Positions 57,655 to 64,000 of a DNA stretch of 64,000 bases are shown piece by piece. The stretch's first letter is position 1. Each line of letters begins with the position of its first letter. The DNA lies in assembly GCF_900103845.1 (NCBI RefSeq), contig NZ_FNIJ01000002.1:87864-151863 (forward strand), written 5' to 3'. The position numbers and the translations under genes were made by a program. The stretch is from Pseudomonas jinjuensis (GTDB lineage: Bacteria > Pseudomonadota > Gammaproteobacteria > Pseudomonadales > Pseudomonadaceae). Below the pieces are notes generated by a model. The model saw only the letters and a program-made list of their open reading frames with translations. It had not been told where the DNA came from and ran no database searches.

Positions 57655-58031
57655 TTGCGAACGGCTCCAGCGCAACGGGAGATCATGATTTTTGGGCTGC
57701 GCACTTTATTCAAAAAAGGAATCGTTTGCATTAGCTCTTTTTTCTTATTTGCGGATATCTGTGGGTAGAAGAGGGGACCGCTCGCACGGGGGAGCGGGGC
57801 GATGGTCGCGGGCATGGCCCGCTCCTACGCGGTTCCGCTGGAATGTCCGGGTAGGGCGCATAACGCGCCAGCGTTATCCGCCATTCCATCGGCGTGGCCT
57901 GGTCGGCGGATGAAGCATTCCGCTTCATTCGCCCTACACCAGCGATTGGCCATGGCGCGAAGACAGTTGCTCCTACAGAGGATCCATCGCTCCCACGCAG
58001 GAGCGTGGGAGCGATCGGGCGCACCCGATGA
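57655..58031. repeat. Cluster of REP-type and other inverted repeats in the 377-nt gap before cfa
   Basis: TCGCGGGCATGGCCCGCTCCTAC (57806-57828) is REP-like. An 87-nt element (57851-57937) is bounded by GTAGGGCG and CGCCCTAC and contains two hairpins (ATAACGC/GCGTTAT; GATGAAGC/GCTTCATT); a related version is at 6785-6830. ATCGCTCCCACGC-AGGA-GCGTGGGAGCGAT (57986-58015) is a perfect 13-bp hairpin. No protein gene is supported. Confidence 0.8.
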
Positions 58032-59186
58032 TCAGCTCACCCGCTCATATCCCCCGACAACGCCCTTCTTCGCCAGCACCCACTGCCACAGCTGGATGTC
58101 CCGCGCCCTGAACGCCCCCGCGCAGGACAGCAGGTAATAGCGCCACATGCGCCGGAAGCGCTCGCCCAGCTCGGCGGCGAAGCACGGCCAGGCCCGTTCG
58201 AAGTTGTCGTGCCAGGCCATCAGCGTCCTGTCGTAGTCGGCGCCGAAGTTGTGCAGGTCCTCGACCACGAACAGGCCGTCCACGGCGTCGCCGATCTGGC
58301 CGATGGAGGGCAGGTCGCCGTTGGGGAAGATGTACTTGTCGATCCAGCGGTCCGGCACGCTGCGGCGGCTGTTCTTGCCGATGGTGTGGAGCAGGAACAG
58401 GCCGTCGTCGGCCAGGCAGCGCGCGGCGGTTTCCATGTAGGTGCGGTGGTTCTTGCGGCCGACGTGCTCGAACATGCCGATGCTGACGATGCGCTCGAAG
58501 CGCTCGTCGACCTCGCGGTAGTCCTGCAGGCGGAATTCCAGCGGCAGGCCGGAATAGCGCCGCTGCGCCCATTCGCTCTGCTCGCGGGAGATGGTCACGC
58601 CGACGCATTCCACCCCGTAGTGCTGCGCCGCGTAGGCCATGAAGCTGCCCCAGCCGCAGCCGATGTCCAGCACGCGCATGCCGGGTTCGAGGTGCAGCTT
58701 GCGGCAGACCAGGTCGAGCTTGGCCTCCTGCGCCGCGGCGAGGTCGCCGGCGTCCTTCCAGTAGCCGCAGGTGTAGGTCATGCGCGGGTCGAGCATGGCG
58801 GCGTAGAAGTCGTTGCCGAGGTCGTAGTGGCGTTCGCCGACTTCCCAGGCGCGGCGGCTGGTCTGGCGGTTCAGCAGGCGCGCCTGCAGGGCGTGGAAGA
58901 TCAGTGCCGCGGGGCTGATCTGGTCGGCGACGCCGGAGCGCAGCAGGCGGGCGAAGAATTCGTCGAGCTGCTCGCAGTCCCAGTCGCCGTCCATGTACGC
59001 CTCGCCCAGGCCGAGGTTGCCCTGGGCGAGGGCGCGTTGCGGTACGTCGGGGCTGTGCAGGCGCATGTCCCACGGTGCCTGGCCGTCGAGGCCGAGGCCG
59101 GCCTGGCTGAGCAGGTTTTCGGCGAAGCGGTGGGCACGGCTGGCGCCCGGGAGGGTGGTGTTGGCAGTGGATAGCTCGGAAGGCAT
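58032..59186 (-). CDS. cfa: Cyclopropane-fatty-acyl-phospholipid synthase
   Basis: Encodes 384 residues. The SAM site is VLDIGCGWGSFMAYAA; HYDLGNDFYAAMLDPRMTYTCGYW and ERIVSIGMFEHVGRKNHRTY are the CFA signatures. It adds a methylene bridge to unsaturated phospholipid acyl chains. Ten nt after the monooxygenase-like gene in the same direction, so possibly cotranscribed. Confidence 0.95.
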   Translation of the reverse strand: MPSELSTANTTLPGASRAHRFAENLLSQAGLGLDGQAPWDMRLHSPDVPQRALAQGNLGLGEAYMDGDWDCEQLDEFFARLLRSGVADQISPAALIFHALQARLLNRQTSRRAWEVGERHYDLGNDFYAAMLDPRMTYTCGYWKDAGDLAAAQEAKLDLVCRKLHLEPGMRVLDIGCGWGSFMAYAAQHYGVECVGVTISREQSEWAQRRYSGLPLEFRLQDYREVDERFERIVSIGMFEHVGRKNHRTYMETAARCLADDGLFLLHTIGKNSRRSVPDRWIDKYIFPNGDLPSIGQIGDAVDGLFVVEDLHNFGADYDRTLMAWHDNFERAWPCFAAELGERFRRMWRYYLLSCAGAFRARDIQLWQWVLAKKGVVGGYERVS

Positions 59187-59196
59187 GGAAGACCCT

Positions 59197-60591
59197 TTAT
59201 CGTTCTCTTGAATCCGGAAGGTGCAGGTGCAGGACCTGCTGCAACTCGTGGCGCAGCCAGGGCTGCCGCAGTTGCGGGAGGCGCCCGCTCAACTGGCGGG
59301 CGACCCAGCGCTGGCCGCGGGCGATGAAGTCGAGGCGCTCGGCCAGGTCGTCGATGGCCATGGCCTTGGCGTGGAATTCGCCGATCCCCGGCTCCGGCTG
59401 CGCGCCCAGGCGCTGCAGGCAGTGCAGCAGGCGCCGGCAGCTTTCCGCCTCGCCGCGGTGCAGCCCGGCGAAGCGTTGCAGCAGGGCGGGATCGTCGGTC
59501 TGCCGGGCGCTGTCGAGCATCAGCCGGGCGCCGGCGCGTTCGGCGCGGAGCAGTTCCTGCAGCCAGTCGATCAGTTCGGCATCGGCCTCCGCCGGCTCGG
59601 GCTGCAGGCGCGCCAGGCAGGTTTCGGCTTCCGCGAGCAGGCGTTCGAGCCGCTGCGCCGCGCTGCAGATTTCGTCGATCTGCCCGCAGGACTGGCCGGC
59701 GTAGATCGGCATGTCGGCCAGCGCGCCGCGGGCATCGCGCAGGGGCGAATCGGTGGAGAACAGATGGATGGGCCCGCCGTCCTGCTCGCCGATCACCGGC
59801 GTGCTGCGCTGGGCGTGCAGTTCGGCGTACTCGCCGCGGGTCACGGCATTGGGCAGCACCCGTACCGGCGCCGGCATCGGCCAGTTGCGGAAGAAGGCGT
59901 CGGTCAGCAGCGGTTCGTCGGCCCCGGCCTCGACCAGCCGCTGCTTGTGGAAATCGTGGGCGTAGGATTCGTGGGTAGCGAGGAATGCCGAGCCGCAGGC
60001 CACGCCCTGGGCGCCGAGGGCGAGGGCGGCGACCAGCGCGGAACCGCTGGCGATGCCGCCGCAGGCCACCACCGGGGTGTCGCCGAGGGCTACCAGTTCC
60101 GGCACCAGCGCCAGGGTCGAGATTTCGCCCCAGACATGTCCGCCGGCCTCGATGCCCTGGGCGATCAGCACGTCCACCCCGGCGCGCAGGGCCTGCTCGG
60201 CGTGGCTGCGGCGGCCGACCTGGTGCAGCACCAGGATGCCGGCGTCCTTCAGCTGGCGGACCAGTTCCTCGTCCACATCCCAGAACAGCGCGATGGCCGG
60301 CACCCGCAGTTCGAGGCAGGCGCGCACCTGTTCGGCGAGCAGTTGCTTCGGCGTGGCGGCCGGGATCAGGTTGACGGCGAAGGGGCGCTGGCTGAGCACG
60401 CGGTAGGCGCGGACTTCCCGGCGGATCAGCTCCACCGGCTCGCGGACCATGCCCAGGCAGCCGAAACCGCCGGCGTTGCTCACCGCGGCGGCGAGTTCGT
60501 GGCGGGCGACGCCGCCCATGCCGGCGGAAATGATCGGGACCTCGCATCCCAGCAGGTCCACCAACGGGGTGTGCAGGGCGGGATGCGGCAT
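59197..60591 (-). CDS. Nitronate monooxygenase-like flavoprotein with C-terminal extension
   Basis: Encodes 464 residues. Residues 1-330 are an FMN TIM barrel: GCEVPIISAGMGGVARHELA, AQGIEAGGHVW and VVACGGIASGSALVAALALG match NMO-type FMN sites. Residues 340-464 form a helical extension (EAETCLARLQPEPAEADAEL onward) that I tentatively relate to DUF6306. The joined architecture is less common than plain NMO. The substrate is unknown. It is divergent from ccoN. Confidence 0.85.
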   Translation of the reverse strand: MPHPALHTPLVDLLGCEVPIISAGMGGVARHELAAAVSNAGGFGCLGMVREPVELIRREVRAYRVLSQRPFAVNLIPAATPKQLLAEQVRACLELRVPAIALFWDVDEELVRQLKDAGILVLHQVGRRSHAEQALRAGVDVLIAQGIEAGGHVWGEISTLALVPELVALGDTPVVACGGIASGSALVAALALGAQGVACGSAFLATHESYAHDFHKQRLVEAGADEPLLTDAFFRNWPMPAPVRVLPNAVTRGEYAELHAQRSTPVIGEQDGGPIHLFSTDSPLRDARGALADMPIYAGQSCGQIDEICSAAQRLERLLAEAETCLARLQPEPAEADAELIDWLQELLRAERAGARLMLDSARQTDDPALLQRFAGLHRGEAESCRRLLHCLQRLGAQPEPGIGEFHAKAMAIDDLAERLDFIARGQRWVARQLSGRLPQLRQPWLRHELQQVLHLHLPDSRER

Positions 60592-60699
60592 GGCGGTTCT
60601 CCTCGATGCAGCCGTGCGATTTGCACGACAGGAACGACGGAAATACTAGCCACCCCAGCTAACTGAAATTAAATGAAATTAAATTGCCGTATGGATCAT

Positions 60700-60793
60700 T
60701 TATTTGAATGTATGGGATTTCGCCTGCTACGAAATATTCCCTTACATACCTCTGAATTTCTGGCTCAGGCCCTTGTCGGACAAGGGTTTTTTT
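60700..60793 (+). ncRNA. Putative structured RNA (sRNA or 5-prime leader) ending in a strong terminator upstream of ccoN4
   Basis: A long hairpin at 60709-60746 pairs TGTA, GGGA and TTTCG with CGAAA, TCCC and TACA around a CCTGCTA loop. Downstream, CCCTTGT-CGG-ACAAGGG (60770-60786) is followed by seven T, a textbook plus-strand terminator. No protein gene ends here: the gene to the left starts at 60591 and points away. An RNA gene or an attenuated leader of ccoN is inferred; its start is a guess. Confidence 0.45.
60770..60793 (+). terminator. Strong intrinsic terminator in the divergent ccoN4 promoter region
   Basis: CCCTTGT pairs with ACAAGGG around CGG, then TTTTTTT (60787-60793). It points toward ccoN, 199 nt before its start codon. 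Confidence 0.92.
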
Positions 60794-60805
60794 CCTGCCT
60801 GGAAA

Positions 60806-60817
60806 TTTGATATCAAA
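60806..60817. promoter_or_regulatory. Perfect palindrome TTTGATATCAAA upstream of ccoN4
   Basis: 12-bp perfect palindrome in an AT-rich block (60800-60860) that also holds TAATATTA-like sequence. A canonical Anr site (TTGAT-N4-ATCAA) was looked for and not found. Possible operator for the nearby LysR or another regulator. Confidence 0.35.
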
Positions 60818-60991
60818 ATTAATCAACTATTACTGCATTAATATTAGTTTGTTGCATTTCTCGCCGCTTCGCAGACTGTAGGTGCTCCCGGCCGTGTTCC
60901 CGCAGTCACGGTCCAGCCCGCTGCCGCATCTCCCTGCTCCCGGCGGCGGGCGGGAGCAGCCTTGCAGCCCGAGAAGTACAACGGAACCAAG

Positions 60992-62428
60992 ATGGCCAGT
61001 GCGATCCCGCTCCAAAGCGACAGCGTCTACAACTACGAAATAGTCCGCCGCTTCACTCTTACCACTCTCTTCTGGGGAATCCTCGGCATGGGCATGGGCG
61101 TGTTCATCGCCGCCCAGCTGGTGTGGCCGGAGCTCAGCTTCGGCATTCCCTGGACCAGCTTCGGGCGCATCCGCCCGATCCATACCAACCTGGTGATCTT
61201 CGCCTTCGGCGGCAGCGCGCTGTTCGCCACTTCCTTCTATGTGGTGCAGCGCACCTGCCGGGTGCGGGTGATCTCCGACGGCCTGGCGAACTTCCTGTTC
61301 TGGGGCTGGCAGGCGAGCATCGTCGCCATCGTCCTCAGTTATCCGCTGGGCATCACCACGTCCAAGGAATACGCCGAGATGGAGTGGCCCATCGCCCTGT
61401 GGGTAGCCATCCTCTGGGTGCTCTACGCCTACCTGTTCTTCGGCACCATCGCCCGGCGCAAGGTCAAGCACATCTATGTGGGCAACTGGTTCTACGGCGC
61501 CTTCATCGTGGTCACCGGCATGGTCCATGTGGTCAACCACATCGCGATTCCGGTCACCCTGCTGAAGTCCTACCCGGTCTATTCCGGCGCCACCGACGCG
61601 ATGATCCAGTGGTGGTACGGCCACAGCGTGGTCGGCTTCATCCTCTCGGTGGGCTTCCTCGGCATGATGTACTACTACGTGCCCAAGCAGGCCGAGCGCC
61701 CGGTGTATTCCTATCGCCTGTCCATCGTGCACTTCTGGGCGATCATCACCCTGTACATCTGGGCCGGCCCGCACCACCTGCACTACACCGCGCTGCCGGA
61801 CTGGGCGCAGTCGCTCGGCATGGTGATGTCGCTGGTGCTGCTGGCGCCGAGCTGGGGCGGCATGATCAACGGCATGATGACCCTCTCCGGCGCCTGGCAT
61901 AAGCTGCGCACCGACCCGATCCTGCGCTTCCTGGTGGTGTCCCTGGCCTTCTACGGCATGTCCACCTTCGAAGGCCCGATGATGGCGATCAAGACCGTCA
62001 ACTCGCTGTCCCACTACACCGACTGGACCATCGGCCACGTGCACGCCGGTGCGCTGGGCTGGGTGGCGATGATCTCCATCGGCGCGCTCTACCACATGAT
62101 CCCGAAGCTGTATGGCCGCGAGCAGATGCACAGCATCGGCCTGATCAACGCGCACTTCTGGATGGCCACCATCGGCACCGTGCTGTACATCGCCGCGATG
62201 TGGGTCAACGGCATCACCCAGGGCCTGATGTGGCGCGCGGTGAACGCCGACGGCACTCTGACCTATTCCTTCGTCGAGGCGCTGCAGGCCAGCCACCCGG
62301 GCTACCTGGTGCGCCTGCTCGGCGGCAGCTTCTTCGCCGCGGGCATGCTGCTGATGGCCTGGAACACCTGGCTGACCGTGCGTGGCGGGGAGCGTGGCCA
62401 CGTGCCCGCCGCCGTCGCCGAAGCCTGA
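60992..62428 (+). CDS. ccoN4: cbb3-type cytochrome oxidase catalytic subunit, orphan CcoN4 type
   Basis: Encodes 478 residues with about 12 membrane helices. Heme and copper ligands are present: H64 (RPIHTNL), H211 (YGHSVVG), H261/H262 (GPHHLHY), H349/H351 (GHVHAG). No ccoO or ccoP follows, only a CcoQ-like gene, which matches the orphan PA4133-PA4134 pair of PAO1; CcoN4 there joins other CcoO/P sets and is linked to cyanide or nitrite conditions. The start at 60992 is chosen over a TTG at 60962. Confidence 0.93.
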   Translation: MASAIPLQSDSVYNYEIVRRFTLTTLFWGILGMGMGVFIAAQLVWPELSFGIPWTSFGRIRPIHTNLVIFAFGGSALFATSFYVVQRTCRVRVISDGLANFLFWGWQASIVAIVLSYPLGITTSKEYAEMEWPIALWVAILWVLYAYLFFGTIARRKVKHIYVGNWFYGAFIVVTGMVHVVNHIAIPVTLLKSYPVYSGATDAMIQWWYGHSVVGFILSVGFLGMMYYYVPKQAERPVYSYRLSIVHFWAIITLYIWAGPHHLHYTALPDWAQSLGMVMSLVLLAPSWGGMINGMMTLSGAWHKLRTDPILRFLVVSLAFYGMSTFEGPMMAIKTVNSLSHYTDWTIGHVHAGALGWVAMISIGALYHMIPKLYGREQMHSIGLINAHFWMATIGTVLYIAAMWVNGITQGLMWRAVNADGTLTYSFVEALQASHPGYLVRLLGGSFFAAGMLLMAWNTWLTVRGGERGHVPAAVAEA

Positions 62429-62437
62429 GGAGGGGAT

Positions 62438-62653
62438 ATGTCCACACTGCTGATCCTCGCCGCCTGCGTCCTGGCCTGCTGGCTGTGCTGCCAGGGCCGC
62501 CGCGATCTGGAGCAGGCCTCGCTGCTGCCGTTCGCCGATGACCCGGAAGCGGCCGAACGCATGAGCGAAGCCACCGGCCTGCGCTGCGAACGGGTGGTCA
62601 CGCCGGTGTTCGAACCCATCGAGCCGCCCGGGGACCACAGCTTCCGGGCCTGA
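62438..62653 (+). CDS. CcoQ-like small membrane protein
   Basis: Encodes 71 residues. One N-terminal helix (LLILAACVLACWLCC) and a soluble acidic tail. It is 9 nt after ccoN4 and resembles PA4134 in position. Likely accessory subunit or stability factor for the oxidase; it lacks strong family motifs. Confidence 0.8.
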   Translation: MSTLLILAACVLACWLCCQGRRDLEQASLLPFADDPEAAERMSEATGLRCERVVTPVFEPIEPPGDHSFRA

Positions 62654-62703
62654 TTTCCACGTCCACGGACGGACGCTCCCGAGTGCCTCCAGCGGCACCC
62701 CTT

Positions 62704-62740
62704 GCCGGGCTTTTCGAGAAACTGGAAAGTCCGGCTTTTT
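62704..62740 (+). terminator. Intrinsic terminator after ccoN4-CcoQ-like operon
   Basis: GCCGGGCTTTTC (62704-62715) pairs with GGAAAGTCCGGC (62724-62735), including two G-T pairs, followed by TTTTT. Confidence 0.8.
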
Positions 62741-62844
62741 CCTGTGCGGCTGGCAAGTGTCGCGGCCAGCCGTCATCCTGTCGCAATTCCACACCGCCCG
62801 ATGGAGACTTGCCGGACGCGCCCGCTTGCCGGCCGATCACCCCG

Positions 62845-63705
62845 ATGGATATCGATCTCACCCGCACCTTCCTGGAAATCGTCCGCCACGGCAGCTTCGT
62901 CGCCGCCGCCGAGCGCATGCACATCACCCAGACCGCCATCACCGCGCGCATCCAGAAGCTGGAAGGCCATCTCAACTGCACCCTGTTCGTGCGCAATCGC
63001 GCCGGCGCGCGGCTGACGCCGGATGGCGCGGCGTTCGTGATGTACGCCAACCAGATGCTGCAGAGCTGGGAGGCGGCGCAGCGCGACCTGCCGCTGCCGG
63101 AGGGCTACCACAACGTCCTGCACATCGGCGGCGAGGTGAGCCTGTGCAATCCGCTGATGCTGCGCTGGGTCAGCCGCATCCGCGAATGCATCGGCGACCA
63201 CGCCGTATCGGCGGATATCGGCGACGGCCAGACCCTGCTGCGCCAGCTGGAACTGGGCGTGCTCGACGCCGCGCTGGTCTACCAGCCGAACTACCTGCCG
63301 GGCATGCTGGTGGAGCAGGTGCTGGAGGAGAAGCTGATCCTGGTGCGCGCGAAGAAGGCCGAGCCCTACGTCTACATCGACTGGGGCGAGGGCTTCCGCC
63401 GCCAGCACGACAGCGCGTTGCCGGAGAAGGCCAAGGCGCCGGTGTCGTTCAACCTCGGCCCGCTGGCGCTGCAGTTCATCCTGGAGAACGGCGGTTCGGG
63501 CTACTTCCGCACGCGGGTGGTGCAGAGCTACCTGGACAAGAAGGTCCTGCAGCGGGTGCCGAAGGCGCCGGAATTCAGCTATCCGACCTATCTGGTGTAT
63601 TCCCGCGAGCGCGACTCGGCGGTGCTGCAGCAGGCGTTCACCCTGCTCAGGGAAGTGGTGAGCCAGGATTCCGACTGGTCGCAGCGCTGGGATCCGGTGA
63701 TCTGA
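62845..63705 (+). CDS. LysR family transcriptional regulator
   Basis: Encodes 286 residues from MDIDLTRTFLEIVRHGSFVAAAERMHITQTAITARIQKLE, a standard LysR HTH. The effector domain (residues 90-286) follows with a single PBP-like fold. The ATG at 62845 fits the family; the open frame upstream has no function. The regulated genes are not evident; candidates are the MFS gene that follows or ccoN4 upstream. Confidence 0.92.
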   Translation: MDIDLTRTFLEIVRHGSFVAAAERMHITQTAITARIQKLEGHLNCTLFVRNRAGARLTPDGAAFVMYANQMLQSWEAAQRDLPLPEGYHNVLHIGGEVSLCNPLMLRWVSRIRECIGDHAVSADIGDGQTLLRQLELGVLDAALVYQPNYLPGMLVEQVLEEKLILVRAKKAEPYVYIDWGEGFRRQHDSALPEKAKAPVSFNLGPLALQFILENGGSGYFRTRVVQSYLDKKVLQRVPKAPEFSYPTYLVYSRERDSAVLQQAFTLLREVVSQDSDWSQRWDPVI

Positions 63706-63787
63706 GACGTACTTTGTGTCCTGCGGGGCGCCTGTTGCGGTCAAATCGGTTGCGGTATCCCGATCCCTTCGCAGGTACACAAGGACG

Positions 63788-64000
63788 ATGACTCGACATT
63801 CGCAATTCGCCCTGCTGGGCAAACAGCGTTTCCTGCCGTTCTTCACCGCCCAGTTCCTCGGCGCGTTCAACGACAACCTGTTCAAGCAGTCGCTGGTGCT
63901 GGCGATCCTCTACCACCTGGCGGTCAGCGGCGACCCCAACCTGCTGGTGAACCTCTGCGCGCTGCTGTTCATCCTGCCGTTCTTCCTGTTCTCCGCCCTC
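63788..64000 (+). CDS. MFS transporter (LplT-like), N-terminal part
   Basis: The first 71 residues: RFLPFFTAQFLGAFNDNLFKQ and two hydrophobic helices, characteristic of the lysophospholipid transporter LplT-type MFS. The gene runs off the right edge, so a possible C-terminal acyltransferase fusion cannot be seen. SD AAGGACG precedes the ATG. Confidence 0.85.
   Translation, partial: MTRHSQFALLGKQRFLPFFTAQFLGAFNDNLFKQSLVLAILYHLAVSGDPNLLVNLCALLFILPFFLFSAL

Noticed and set aside
57700-57760. Fur box upstream of the TonB-dependent receptor
   Set aside because: The AT-rich stretch matches the 19-bp consensus at only about 11 positions by eye, too weak to call.
60803-60830. Possible Anr/FNR box upstream of ccoN4
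   Set aside because: TTGAT and ATCAA occur but as a spacer-less palindrome or 10 nt apart, not the TTGAT-N4-ATCAA spacing.

Overview
The window looks like a chromosomal segment of a Pseudomonas from the P. aeruginosa group (P. citronellolis / P. nitroreducens / P. knackmussii-like). It is GC-rich, it carries Pseudomonas-type REP repeats, and its first two thirds follow the gene order I remember for P. aeruginosa PAO1 from about PA0936 to PA1013. Species identity is an inference from gene order and protein similarity recalled from memory; no database search was run.

Region 1 (1-30.5 kb) is conserved core. In order it holds: the start of an LpxO-type hydroxylase; a DUF2058 protein; a small redox cluster (DUF2024, thioredoxin-like CPIC protein, divergent MarR regulator with a four-Cys tail); purM-purN-DUF3108; a DUF2066 protein; hda; wrbA/arsC/DUF2069; a YihY membrane protein; a TlpA-like lipoprotein with acylphosphatase; proS; oprD; HIT/slyX; a membrane-bound cold-shock-domain protein; dps; fmdB-aspS-pmpR; ruvCAB; ybgC-tolQRAB-pal-cpoB; and queE-queC. 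Most genes sit in tight operons with 1-8 nt overlaps, separated by clear intrinsic terminators.

Region 2 (30.5-39.8 kb) starts with tRNA-Lys(TTT), followed directly by nadA. In PAO1, as I recall it, this interval holds the pqsABCDE-phnAB-mvfR quinolone locus and island DNA; none of that is here. Next come an M48 protease, a TusA-like protein, a PerM-type permease, a Bcp peroxiredoxin, gcvR, dapA-bamC-MBL hydrolase, purC and tRNA-Ser(CGA).

Region 3 (39.8-46.2 kb) is accessory. A 1.3-kb islet lies just downstream of tRNA-Ser. It is bounded by two 56-nt imperfect direct repeats that are both terminator hairpins. It contains the last 46 codons of a tyrosine recombinase, two coupled small unknown ORFs and a HigBA-type toxin-antitoxin pair with a well-formed operator. 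After it come a small secreted protein, a MASE2-GGDEF diguanylate cyclase, a GreA/GreB-like factor, a cytosine deaminase, a second (Xre-RES) toxin-antitoxin pair, and a 390-nt gap with an AT-rich stretch and DnaA-box-like sequences.

Region 4 (46.2-64 kb) carries rmuC, an MgtC/DUF4010 membrane protein, a large SSF-type hybrid histidine kinase, a GNAT acetyltransferase, an AraC regulator with azlCD, a TonB-dependent receptor, REP-type repeats, a cyclopropane fatty acid synthase, a nitronate monooxygenase-like flavoprotein with a C-terminal extension, an orphan cbb3 oxidase subunit (CcoN4-like) with a CcoQ-like partner, a LysR regulator and the start of an MFS transporter. The divergent gap before ccoN holds a structured RNA ending in a strong intrinsic terminator that belongs to no visible protein gene. 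I regard this and the tRNA-Ser islet as the two most interesting unexplained objects in the window.
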